Assembly (NCBI GenBank): GCA_965153455.1
Contig: OZ234497.1
Location: forward strand, 11,904,001-11,968,000
From: Sphagnum compactum
Lineage: Eukaryota; Bryophyta; Sphagnopsida; Sphagnales
Reading direction: 5' to 3'
DNA length: 64,000 nt
The notes under the pieces are model-generated. The model was not told where the DNA came from and made no database searches. It saw nothing but the letters and a program-made list of their open reading frames with translations. This document shows positions 15,201 to 26,836 of this stretch, piece by piece. Positions within the stretch are counted from its first letter, which is position 1; each line of letters starts with the position of its first letter. The position numbers were made by a program, and so were the translations under genes.

Positions 15201-17032
15201 TGGATGCTATTGTAAAAAATGCATGGAACCAATGAAGAATATTTAGAGGTTTTTCATATTTAGAAATAATTACATTTAGGAAATATATCTATCAACGTGT
15301 GAGGATCAATTCTAATTCCGAATTACCAACAAAACCTAAGGATCCCAACTTTACAAACAATGAAACTCATGATGCAACAATATTTTGTGTAATATCTTGT
15401 TGTCTCATCCAAGATTGTAAATACAATTAGTTGCAAAGCCACATAATTGGTTTTAGTAGGTAACCAATTTTATTTTATTTTTGTTTATTTTCATATCTTG
15501 TTTATGGCCAATGTGGGTAAATCTTATTGTGGTTTATTGCCAATTTTGGGTACATTACAAAATGAAGGCACCAAACCCATTCATTTTCACATCAAAAATA
15601 ATTCACCATATTTCATGATTGCTTTTTAAAACTTCATTAATAGTTGAAGTAAAATGCATTCGGTCTTACAAATAGCCCATTAAACCATTATTTTACATCT
15701 AAACTTAGAATAATTGCCTAAAATAGTTTGAAATGAACGTAGCGAAGAGTCTACACACATAGACACATTTTATTTTGTTTCAATACATATATATTTTCAG
15801 AGCATATTAATGAAAGACCCTGAATTTCCAATTCAGCCACAGTGATCATAGCCAGTGTTGGCCTTTTCTTTTTTCTTTTTTCATAACCGAGGGGGTAGGG
15901 CCTTCATGAAATTTCCGTTTCTATCCCACATAGGATATCAAATAATCAAATTTTGAATATTTCTGAGACTTGCCTATAAATATCAATTTGCTTATTTGAA
16001 CAATATCCCTAGTTTTCCAATTTCCTTGGTTTTTCTTAGTAATAACCGCCAATATGCATTAGGGTTAGGGTTTTTGTAAGTAAAAACTTATCCCAAATAA
16101 AGAAAATTTTCATACCCTCTACACTCTTGGCAATTGCCAACTTCAACAATCAGCTTCAAGTTAAAAGGAGAGTTCAATATGTGGGGATGAAACATGGAAA
16201 CGTATGGATCAATTTTTTGGTTTTCATCAAAGCAATACGTAGCCCATAAGGGTCTTGTTGGGTCTTTATAGAATATATACGAAAGACAAGTAGGTTCTTG
16301 GTTCAGTTCACATAAGTTAATTATGAATAACCTTCTCTTGGACATTTATTAATAACCAATCATTTTCTCAATAACCAATAAATTAACAACTGGTCCCAAC
16401 CAATGTTGTGTGGTTTTCGATTTTTGAGACATGAACCTTTTGGTTCTAGTTTTTATTTGGGGGGGGGGGAGGTTTAAGCAAAACTTTATGCAATTTTTTT
16501 AAAAAAATTAGCCTTTGATTTTGGAGATTTTTCAACAAATTTGGAGCTCGATCTAGTTTAAGAACATGTTTGGCTCCATCTACATTGCATAACCAAGGTT
16601 AAAGATTGTGTATTGATTTTTATGGGAATCCAATGAAAACTAATACCTTAGCCTAAAAACAAGCTTGAAGTTTTTTTTTTTACAACTTATATTTATATAG
16701 ATAGAAAACTTGGACCTATTTAAAAAGGAATAGGAATCTTAGTCCACATTTAGGTAGTAATTTTAAAACTTGAGTTAAATTGTATGATTCAGATTCAAAT
16801 TTGAACCTCTAGTTTTGATACCCTCGAACTAGATGATGTAGATTATGACTTATTCTACTATATATCGATACGTTGACTTTGCATTCTTCATTTGTTTCTA
16901 TATTCTTTGGCAATTGATTGGCCAAAAAATAGATGCAAATATTGCACCACATCAAATGGTCGATTATATGATTTATATAATATGCATGGGTTCAAATTTT
17001 TTAAGGTGTACCAAAAAGTGTCATATTGCCAC

Positions 17033-17068
<36 letters not shown>

Positions 17069-19652
17069 TTGTTTCATCTTACATGTGCACACCAAGAGAA
17101 TGATATTGCTGGTTCTAAATATATGATAGTTCGAATTATTATACTTTAAAATATTTGACATCCTTTGATTCATTAATAATGATGGGAATCAAAGTATTTG
17201 AATACATCACTTGGTGTATGTCCCTTTCATCTTGCTTCGTACAACTTAAAGGGTTTGGTGCCACATATCCATATGTTTACTTTTCATAAAAATGCAATTT
17301 TCTCACCCATGAACATCACCCATGATGTACATGTACACAACTAACGGATCCCATTAGTTATTTGCTTTTACTCCATGATCTCTTTGCATTCCCCCATTTC
17401 CATCCATTCTCAATTTGTTTATATGATTTTTGGAGGAGGTTGATATTTTCCTTATTGTTATAAGAGACTAGAAATTGACCAAGCTATGTTGGTTAGTAAT
17501 ATATATATGTGTATTTAGATCCAAATTCAATGGAACATTTCTTTTGTAGTGTTGTAAGAGAAATGAATATGATTTTCTTGTGTGCCATCTTGTCTAGGCC
17601 ACCATCTTGAAGAACTTATAACTCTTCTCTTTCTTAATTAATTTTTCAATTCAAGTAGAATAATATTATCAAAGGTATACTCATAGCTTGCATCGATTTG
17701 GCTTTGTGACGGGTCCATCGGTCTCCTATTGTTTGTAGAATGTTGACCGATATGAATTGTATGCCTTTGTGGACATTAATGTTAATCCTAGTCCTCTACA
17801 ATTTTGAGTTCGTCAAGTGTCTTCTATTTCAAACAAATACATATAATTGTTAAATATTCAAGTCCAAATAATGTAGGTTCATATCCACCATTGAATAGAC
17901 TTTATGACACTTGTCATGTTATAATCCATATATATATATATATATAGGCATATATGTATATTATAGTTTGCCAAAGTTGATATTGTAATATCTTGGCATT
18001 TGATAGATGTTTACCAATCTTACATTGGTGAATTTTGCCATAAATGTGCAACTTTATGCCACTATGTGCCCAAGCATCAAGTTTGTAGCCCATGTGATTG
18101 TGATTCACAACCACTTGGCTATGAATTCAAGAGGAAAGGCTGTGCTACATGTAATGTGTAACAGCCAACACAGGTTTGTTGGGTTCATGAACTTGAGTCA
18201 CCATAAAATAACCTTGGGTACTTAAGCTTAAACTATGTGGAAAGATGGGCAACCATTTGATGCACAATTGTTTTGTGCTAGTGAAAAGGTGTTTTGTTAT
18301 TTTTTACAATTAAAATTAGATTTGAAGTTTCCATGTTAAAATGTTATTTTAAAGGTATGTCTCAGATGGCTTAATATTATGTTTCAAACCACTCATCAAA
18401 CTCCCTAGGTTGACATTCACAATAACCAATTATTGTTGTGCAATTTCATTAGACATAATAACAATCCTTATAGTTGTTTGGCTACTTGGATTTGTCAACA
18501 ACACAAAACTACTCACATCCATTTTTATTCCTTGTATCAATCAAGCCAAACCCACAATGTGACTAATGAAACATGACAATGACGATGGTTAAAAGCTCAA
18601 TGGATCCATGATGAATACATTTTAAGTTGTGTGCAAATATGTTACACCTCCCACATACACCCCAAAAATGCACAAAATAATGGAAATAAGCATGGATGGG
18701 GCATGTAGGGATTCATGACATGTGCCTTACAAACGCATGCTCGAAAATATCGAATTCCTATTGATACCCTCAATTTTGGATTTCGCATGACAAAAATGGA
18801 GGGTGAGGATGATGTGTTAGAAGGCCCTGAAGATGGCATATATGTCAATGGCTTATTTTTGGATGGAGCTCGTTGGGACCGTAAAAATATGTTCTTGGCC
18901 ACGTCTATGCCAGGTAAGACATTAACATGTTGATGAACCCCCGACCCCCCCCCCCCAAAAAAAACAAAACAAAAGCATAGTTAGTTTTCTTCTTCCAACA
19001 CATTTCCTTGTGCAAAATACCTTACGAATGCCTATATGATGGATCCCCAACCAATTCCAATTTGCAATGAATATATCAAAATTGTTATTATGTCATGGTA
19101 TCATAGAAAATATGTCAAGGTCATTGCAATCAAACTAAGGTGGATGTGCTTAAATTCCTCGTGGAGAATTTTGGAATGAAGCAATTAGTATAAGGAGAAG
19201 TATTCGGATAGGTAAGGAACTAATAATATACCCAATATTTTCCGTATACTTTCAACTAAATTTAATTTGATTTCATCCAAGTGCAATTAAATTAAAAATT
19301 CTTCAATCCAAACTTTGATGTTTGCTAAACATGTGCATGGTCCCTTAAACACACAAATGCTTCCCACATATTATTGTATCACCTTTGTGATATTATTTTT
19401 CCCTTAATGTGTAAAATAGGAGAGATGAATTCAAAATTGCCCGTGGTGCATATGTTGCCAGTGGTGAACTACAAACCTCCAAGTAAAGAGTATCAATGTC
19501 CCTTATACAAAACCCATGTAAGAGCAGGGGTGCTCACAACTACTGGTGCATCTTCAAATTACATTTTGAATATTAGCCTTGCCATTGACCCTATGACAAC
19601 TCCGGATTTTTGGGTTTTACAAGGAATTGCTTCCCTATGCCAAGTTGTTTAA
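269..19652 (+). CDS. Axonemal dynein heavy chain, inner-arm DNAH6-like (3' part, 12 exons, 5' end outside window)
   Basis: This is the C-terminal ~1,150 residues of a flagellar dynein motor, an ATP-driven microtubule minus-end motor of the inner arm. Exons: 269-421, 1010-1177, 2725-2904, 4214-5104, 5991-6566, 7342-7492, 7722-7871, 8454-8914, 9190-9321, 14177-14329, 18709-18913, 19420-19652 (stop TAA). All introns are GT..AG, phases agree throughout, and no stop interrupts the frame. In order: the end of the stalk and AAA5 ([51 protein letters not shown]), the [11 protein letters not shown] and [11 protein letters not shown] motifs, AAA6 ([45 protein letters not shown]), then the C-terminal domain ([64 protein letters not shown]). 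Remembered family sequences resemble DNAH6 most (GLTQ at the exon 4 end, EWNFFLF, MHENAN); this paralogue call is inference. The tail, AAA1-4 and most of the stalk lie to the left. Introns 9 and 10 are ~4.9 and ~4.4 kb. Confidence 0.95.
1560..1735. repeat. Dispersed repeat, copy A (dynein intron 2)
   Basis: Short, diverged copy of a sequence found again at 1811-2146 and 3694-4120. Shared landmarks are a CTCTATAACTAATCTC-like stretch, AAGCCAAAATATCATC, CCTATTA(TTATTA)CC, AAGCTACTATACTCTATA, and an end at CCTTGCCTTGGTAGGCAAGG. It lacks the first part of the longer copies. No coding potential is visible. Confidence 0.75.
1811..2146. repeat. Dispersed repeat, copy B (dynein intron 2)
   Basis: Fuller copy of the family: it starts at GGGGTGTGTCACACTGTGGCC, runs through AAGTATTCTAAGGCAAAAGAAG and TATTTCACCATGCAAA, and ends at CCTTGCCTTGGTAAGCAAGG. 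It lies directly after copy A in the same orientation. It is probably an old non-autonomous element or a local duplication; I see no clear terminal inverted repeats. Confidence 0.8.
3694..4120. repeat. Dispersed repeat, copy C, with internal tandem array (dynein intron 3)
   Basis: Third copy in the same orientation, ending at CCTTGCCTTAGTAGGCAAAG about 90 bases before the exon at 4214. It differs from copies A and B by an internal amplification (3936-4092), in which one ~52-53 base piece is present three times. Confidence 0.8.
3936..4092. repeat. Tandem triplication, ~53-base unit
   Basis: Units start with GGGGCCAAAATCCCTTAAGC at 3936, 3989 and 4041 (steps of 53 and 52). Each runs on through CTACTATA..TCTATAATGAA to AAACACATT or AAACACAAT. 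Copies A and B contain the unit once, so the amplification came after the spread of the family. Confidence 0.9.
10990..11570. repeat. Degenerate CCCTAAA-rich tract in dynein intron 9
   Basis: About 580 bases of C/A/T-rich, G-poor sequence full of variants of (A)CCCTAAACC: ACCCTAAACCCC near 11062, TTAAACCC, CAACCCTAGATTGTAAACCCTA near 11284, and ATACCCTAACCCTAAAAGC near 11463. The spacing is irregular, alternating with phrases such as TCTTTATCCCTAA and TCACCATACC. This may be decayed telomere-like satellite or another minisatellite; the origin is inference. Confidence 0.55.
11885..11957. repeat. (ATT)n microsatellite, interrupted
   Basis: Two runs of ATT/TTA trinucleotides separated by about 25 unique bases, inside dynein intron 9. 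Confidence 0.85.
13018..13160 (+). mobile_element. tRNA-derived SINE-like relic with TTTA-type tail (dynein intron 9)
   Basis: The sequence GCTTTAGTAGTATGGACTC resembles a tRNA A box (TRGYNNARNNGG). About 45 bases later AGATCAATTCTC resembles a B box (GWTCRANNC). A simple-repeat tail of ATTT then ATTC units follows at about 13117-13160. This order (pol III boxes, short body, simple tail) is that of plant SINEs. No target-site duplication was established, and the assignment is tentative. Confidence 0.4.
16059..16073. repeat. Short telomere-like repeat (TTAGGG x2 + TTT)
   Basis: TTAGGGTTAGGGTTT inside dynein intron 10. With only two units it could be chance, but similar short tracts occur elsewhere in the window (57458, 61552). 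Confidence 0.6.
17034..17065. repeat. (TA)n microsatellite
   Basis: About 16 TA units in dynein intron 10. A second, shorter (TA)n lies at 17927-17946 in the same intron. Confidence 0.9.
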
Positions 19653-21660
19653 TACAAGGATTTCGTATATCATTCCATTGGATTGAAAACACTTGCATCT
19701 AATTTCCTTTCTCGTGTAGTATATTTGCTCCATGCCCCAATAACTAATTTGATTGTGCATGGTGTGTTTCACTAACCTTAAAGTAAAAATTGTGTATACT
19801 TATTTTGTCAATTTAACATGCCAAACTTTTCGCCTAGTTTTTTGGATAAATATATGGTATTGACTTCTTTTGGACTATTAGAGATTTTTTTCAAAGTAAA
19901 TTTCTAATAACTTATTATTTTAGAAATTAACTGGTTGATACATTGCTTGAAACATTGTCTTACAACAAAATTTGACATATTTTAGTTTGAGAACATGAAC
20001 TAACAAAATTAATCATAAATAGAATTAGAAAAAAAAAAAAGACAAGAATTATGAATTATGACAGGATCATGATGAAATTGGAGCGCAAAATGAGTGTTTG
20101 TTGGCTAATGCTTGTTGATGAATATCTCCTTGAGCTAGTGTAGTTGCAACCTAAAGTGAATGTTCACTAGCAAACATCTATGTGAACCACACATTTTCAA
20201 TGGTCGTCAATTGTTATACCAATGAATGAACAAATGATATTCACAAGAACAAACACCAAAAACATCGCTTTAACACCTTCTTATCATAGATTATGTCCTA
20301 GTGATTCCCAATCAAAACTTGTCCCCAAAAAAATTAAAAGGCACATCTTGCTTGTTTACATTTTCATAAAAATGACAATTTATTGATTATCAAAAGAACT
20401 AGACCTCATGTAAACAAGAACTTGAGTAATAATTTGATTTTGATTTTGATTCTAGTGTGTTAAAATTTCAAATTCAACTTGCAAAATGTATGAATGAATT
20501 TTCCATAACAGAATTGACATCATTGGTGTGAATCAACTAATTAGATACAAGTGTTATCGCATTTGTGAACAACAGTTGTATCACTTATGTTTTAGTGTAT
20601 GTTTTTTCTTGTATTATTTTTATCACATGTTTCATTTGTATGGGGTTCACACTTGAACCACATGATAACCTATTTTTGTAATAAGGTTTTACTTGGATTA
20701 AATTATAATTGGTTGTGTGTGTGACTGTTAAACAAGGATGATAGTGGGTTCTTATATTTCAAGCACAATGAATATATAATAAAACTATTACAAGATGGTC
20801 TCCTCACATTCTATTGTGCAATTTCATTTAGCATGTGTATGCCTTTCTTTCATGGTTTGTTTCTTTTCATAATATTAGAGCATGTTTTTGTTGGTGATGA
20901 GTATTAATATGGAGCTCATGAGCATAACAAATGAAACACTTGAATATTCTTTTAAGATTGTCACTACATTTTCAATTGATTTCAATTGTATTTGAACACA
21001 CATGACTAAAATCTTACTAATTGGAACAAACATGTCACATGGGCATATTATTTGTAAATGAAAAAACATGATATCTAATTGAAACAATAGTTGCAAAATC
21101 ATGCCTACATGGTACAATAAGTTGCAAATTGGTTTTGCAATTTTTATATACATGCATAGTCATATGATACCCATGTTTTGGTTACAATAAATTATATAAC
21201 ATTCTTATGTAGTAATTTATTTTTTTCTTGGTCATGTTGGATCATAGACAACATCCATCAAATGACATAGATCATGTGTATACACATGGTATTTCCTAAT
21301 ATGTTGGAAGAAATTATGTTTAAATTATCATAATTATGGTTGCAATTTCGCCATGTGGCATTAACTAATCATTCTAGTATCAAGTATACATATTCAAGGA
21401 CATTTTTTACATATACATGTGGGGTTCCAAAAGTGCATCAATATGAAATGGAGATGTAATACCATGTGACAACATTGATTACAAGATAGAATATGTATGA
21501 GAACCAATTCGTAATTGCATGCGAAACAATAACAATGAGTACCCACGCTCTTAGGAAAGGGTTCAAGCCAAAGATGGTGACAACCATCAAATGTTGAATA
21601 GAATTTGCATGTAACCAATGAAATGGTTGACTCCAAGAAGGCTCATTTTTTTCCCCTTGG

Positions 21661-21696
21661 GGTGGGCATTAAAAAAAATTTAATTGTATGCCCACC
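21661..21696. repeat. Small inverted repeat (9-base arms)
   Basis: GGTGGGCAT (21661-21669) and ATGCCCACC (21688-21696) are perfect inverted copies around an AT-only-like 18-base loop. It may form a hairpin or be a relic of a terminal inverted repeat; no function is assigned. Confidence 0.5.
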
Positions 21697-24600
21697 ATGT
21701 TCCCAAATGTGTTCCCAATAACACCATAAATTTATCCCATATGGCTTGCCCAAGGTTTTCCCATTTTCACCTATATAGGTGGGCCAAAGGGGATGCACAC
21801 AACTTCACATTAAAAAATATATTTTGGGGGGCTTCCCAAGTTTTGTTGGGAGGTTATGAGCCAATCAAAATGGTTCAATGTCCATCTTGTTGCTCCATTT
21901 GCTAAGGTAAATCTCTCTTTTCTTGTGTTACATTGCAACTATGTTCATTGTGTAGAAGTTTTCATTGTTTACATAATGTTTCCATTGTTTTCATTGTTTC
22001 CATTGCTAAAGCCTGTTGTTTGATCATAATGTTTATCTTATTTTTTGTTTTAACATCATGTTTAAATTATCCTCGTAGGTATGCAATTTCACAATGTGTT
22101 GCATTATTGACTAATGTTAATCGTTACATTTTGACAAAGTAAAATGTGGTTGAATTTGAATTATGATTGAGGTCTTAAGGTTTGGAGAAAATTTCACATT
22201 TCCATTTCATAGTGGACATTTCCATTTGCATTTATTATCATAAGATGATGTTGTGCATTGGTGGGTGTAATGAATTATAGATTGTAAATTTTCATCTTGC
22301 AAGCGATGTGGTTTCTTTCCCTTTGAAACCTATGTAATTGGATAGTAACATGTATGTTTTGTATACATTAAAGTTTTTCTTTTTGTTTGCTTACATTTAT
22401 ACGTGCATTTTTCTATTGTTTTCCATTTGCATTATGGGGAAAGAAACTTGATTAAAAGAATGTGAATTTGACTTAGGTTCATAACTTGGGCTTAATCATT
22501 TATTTGGAAAACTATTTGTATTTGGAGGAAGGAACTTGATTAAAGGAGCATGCATTCTCTTTTTGTTGTTTGAATGCATCTTGATTTTGGGTTCATGAGT
22601 TGGGTTCAATCATTTCTTTTGATGGTTATTGTTTGTTTTTAGGGGGAAGGAATTTGATTTATATTACACGCTTGATTTGCAATGGATATACCAACAAAAG
22701 TTATGTTATTGGAGTGTCACTTTCAATTGAATTGAAATGTTGTTGATGTGAACACTTTGTTCATTTCCCTTTAGATTCAAACTCAATCACTAGGGCAACC
22801 GTCATAAACTTTTTTTTTTGAAATTCAAGCAAACTCCTTATCACCATAAAGATGTAACAATGCAATAATCATATTTTATTTGGCTTGGTGGGTCACCGAC
22901 AATGAATTATCGACGTTTGATGATGGCCTACACCTTTTGTGCTTGATATCATTTATGTTTAACAAAAAGAAAAACTTCAAAAAAAAATGGTAACAAGAAT
23001 TATGAACCTTAAAAAAAGTTCCAAGGCTCTTGGGTAATGTAACATTTCTTGAGGCCAAAATGCTACAAAGGAATGATGAGGAGGTTCACAATGTGAAATT
23101 CATTGTGTGCTTTGCAATAACATTAAAAACTTTATTATAGGGCCCAAATTGAACACACACAAAAATGATGAATGTGAAGTCTAGGAAATTAAAGGTTTAG
23201 TGTGGAGTTCTAGTTCATATTCCTTGTTTCAATGTTGACAGAATAACCAAGAACTAAAAGTAAGTAGGATTTGGTTGCAAGTTGAACATGGTTATTTCAT
23301 AAAATTGTTTTTTCTAGTAGTTATTCTTGTCACATTTGTTGTTTTAATTCTTGATTCCTTTGTCATTTTATTCTTGTGATGTTTATTGTTTCTAATGGTC
23401 TTTATATTTCTTACTTTTGTGTTTCAATTTCTTGCCAGTTTACTTGTTTAATATTATTTTTGGGGTCTAGTGATTTTGCATGTTCAATTAGCCTTGAACC
23501 TTGATTCAATCTATCATCCTTTGTTTGTGAAAATGTTAAACATGTATAATTTTTCAAGCTTCATTGGTTTTTTCTTTATAAAGGATATCGCAACTTCAAT
23601 ATTCTATGTTTAAAAGACAAAGTTGTCATAAAGTATTGTGCATCATGAGGAAATGTTTTTGTATACACATGATGGACATCACCATGCTTTGGATTTTCAT
23701 TATGTAATTGATGCCAACTATTGTTGAAGTAAACATGGATCTTTCACGAACTTTTAATGAATGTCATTTGTGGTACATAAGGAGTTTCTAACTCTTTCAA
23801 CCTTCATTTAGCCATATGCTTCGTGCTTTAATTTTTATATCGCCATAAATGCACCCAATATATTTATGTTAAGGAAAGTTAATTATTTGATATTCCAAGT
23901 TTTGAAAAAACTTTGATGTTTACATTGAGTTCAAATAGGGTGTATGGAATCACCATGATATGTAACCACCATTGTTGCAAAGGTATTTGGTTTGTAGTGT
24001 TAAATATGATAGTTCATGTTCAAGTTTTTGCGATAGCTTGGACTTGAACTAAGATGCTTTTGTTGGAACCAACACAAAAAATAGACCATGGAACTTTTGC
24101 TAGATTTTAGAAATGAAACCACGACCATAAAGAAAACATTTTTGAACAGAAGTTCGTGTTCTTGATTTTTATTAAAGATTTGACAAGTAGATTGAACATT
24201 ACAGTTAAACACCATTTTTAATTAGTTGTTGAACTTCGTGCCTATACATACCCATGTTTTGATTTGTTGTAAAACTTTGTTCCTAGATACAATCTTTAAC
24301 ATTGGCAATGTGTAATGTGTAAATGGAAGTGAACCCAAATTTTGAATTGAGCTTAAATTTCAAACCTACACCCAAATGACATTTTAAAAAAATTAAAATG
24401 TCAAAATTAAGATAAGAGGTTTTCTTAAAAACAAAAAACCATACAACATTGGTAACAACAACTTAATTTCATTGTTGGTAAGTGGTTACTTAAGTTGATG
24501 TTTGAAAATTTGGATCAACTTGTGCAACAATATTCTTGATATATTATGAGGGGTGAAAACACACTTGGGGGAGGTGGCGGGGGGGGAGGGGGGAGCACTT

Positions 24601-25675
24601 TGGGCACTTTGACGACATGTACGTAATGTATGTTTTTGCAAAACATGTTGCATTTAATTTTGGGTTTCACTTTTGGCATTTGGGTTTGATATTTTGATTT
24701 TCACAAAGTTAATGATATCTAATATTATTTGAAAAAATAAATAAGTTTTAAAAGATTAAATTCAATGAATAATGGATATGTTTATGGTATATGTAGTATA
24801 ATAAAGCATGTCTCTGTTTTTGGATTGCACTAAGTTTGGGTTTGAATTAGTCAACCAAAAAATGTTTGAAATGAAAATTTAAAAAAGGACCCACCTCACA
24901 TATCTTGTCATTTTCCATTTGAAAATGATAGTTTGTTAGAATGTTAATTTACCACGTACTTATGGTCATCACCCCCAAAAACACCAATTTGTGATTGATA
25001 ATTATCAAACCCTTCACATGGCTCACAAACTTATTCAAATCATATGGAATCACAATGTTTAATAGATACTACAAATTTTATAAAGACTACAAATCATTTC
25101 AATCATTTTTTTAGTATATTTTCATTTTTTAGTATGTTGTGACGTATATTTTTTTGGCACAAATATATTTTAACATCACATCATACTATATTAAAAAGTG
25201 TAATTTCTTTGGAATTTGACTTATTTGGGTTTTGACCTACCATAATATGCAAAAACATTGTAAAAATCCTTCATAATAATCACATGATTAAAGTTAAAAC
25301 ATGAGACCTTTAAAAAATGATATAATGTGAACCATTTTACTCCCCCCTCATAATGTGCTTTCACCTTAAGAACATTTGGATAAATTTTAAATGAATCTAA
25401 TGAATGTGGAACATGGTTTTTATTTATTTTTGTGTTATAGCCACAATGTCAACCATCCACAAGAAAATCTAACTAAATTTGGTTACATGACATGTAGGTT
25501 AGTATTTTTTTTGTAATCATGATGTCTTTGGCAACTTGCAAGATCATGCACTCCAAATCTAATGGACCCAATCCAAAAACCTTGATTTTTTGGCAAAACT
25601 TGCATCCGTTTAATGGATATGGGCCTTTGAATTGATTTATATAATGTATATAATTAAAATTTATTTAACTAATAA

Positions 25676-26310
25676 CATGTTGTTATGTGTATGGCCTATG
25701 CAACGTAAACTAGGTTGCATAACTTAGATAGGCATCTAAACTACCTAAATTAGCATATGTAAGCTAGGAACCTAGGTTTTAAAATTACACAAGTTGCAAG
25801 AAGTATGATTTGATTGCCACATGATCTCCCCATTGAGGGACAAAGTCCTTACCATTGTACCACAATTCTTTATATATTATGAAGTAGCACCACATCATCA
25901 TAAACATTTTTTCCTAACCTTCATAAATTTCACACTGATCTAAAGCCTATGTAGGTCTACATGGCTTGCTTAGAAACTACCTAAGGGCTACCTAACTCTA
26001 TATAGGTTTTCCTACATTTACTTAAGGTTTATTTATGCCTACCTAGGCTTGCAAAAATTTATGTAAAGGTAGCTACCTAAGGTTACTTAGGGGGCTACCA
26101 AAGCCTAACTAAGAGCTATTAAAGTGTACCTAAGGTTATTTATGTAGTTTTTAGGTCAAATTATGCTTACATCTAAGGGCTACCTAGGCCTACATATGAG
26201 GGCCTACCTAAATGTGTTTAATAAATACCTAAGGACTACTTAGGTCCATTTAAGCCCATTTAAGGCTATTTAAAGCTTGCCTAGAAGTTTACCTATGGTA
26301 TAACTATTTA
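25676..26310. repeat. Degenerate short-period repeat based on CTACCTAAGG
   Basis: Over 600 bases filled with variants of the ~10-base phrase CTACCTAAGG/GCCTACCTAG, for example near 25975, 26060-26110, 26160-26210 and 26230-26300. Spacing is irregular, about 8-25 bases. No open frame persists. It looks like an old, decayed minisatellite. Confidence 0.7.
25801..25870 (-). mobile_element. tRNA-like (SINE-like) relic
   Basis: On the minus strand TGTGGTACAATGGTAAGGAC fits a tRNA A box, followed by CCTCAATGGGGAGATCATG as in many plant tRNA-derived SINEs. A weak B box (ATCAAATC) comes about 30 bases later. It is too degenerate to be a functional tRNA. Confidence 0.4.
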
Positions 26311-26765
26311 GCACAAAAAACAAATCTCATGTTTTTCACTATCCAAATTTTACAATGTTTTCAATGAAAAGGGATAAAACTCATGAATATGTAACTTTTA
26401 TGGTTTTACTAAAAAAAGATTAGTTGATTAGGAAATTTTAGTGAAAATTGTTTTAATCGTTTTTAATAATGATGTGTTGCACAATGGAATTTTTTAATTT
26501 CAAAAATTTGACATGGATATTATGAGGTCCAAAGGTAATATGACGTGCACTAACATGCCATGTCATCATGTAATCTTTTAAAGATTTTTTAACCTTTTTT
26601 TTTTTTCAGTCACAAACTATCTTGTTTTCATGGCATGTCATTACAAAAACACATGAAGTGATTTTTTGTTTTTGTTAACAAAAGGTTTGAACTATTCACC
26701 ACCACTGTACATGTTTGTATATTATATGTTTTTTATTTATCAATGTATGAACACAATAATACATG

Positions 26766-26836
26766 AACGTACACATTCATCAAAGTTTGAAACCAAGACC
26801 TCATGGAGATGCACCAAAATTTTAACCATTAAACCG
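26766..26836 (-). mobile_element. tRNA-like (SINE-like) relic
   Basis: The minus strand reads GCGGTTTAATGGTTAAAA (A-box-like) and, about 30 bases on, TTGGTTTCAAACTTTG (B-box-like, close to GGTTCRANNCC). It could be a decayed tRNA-derived SINE head; no cloverleaf can be drawn with confidence. Confidence 0.4.

Noticed and set aside
16892-17149. Open frames around the (TA)n tract encoding IYIYIY runs
   Set aside because: Produced by the microsatellite itself inside a dynein intron.
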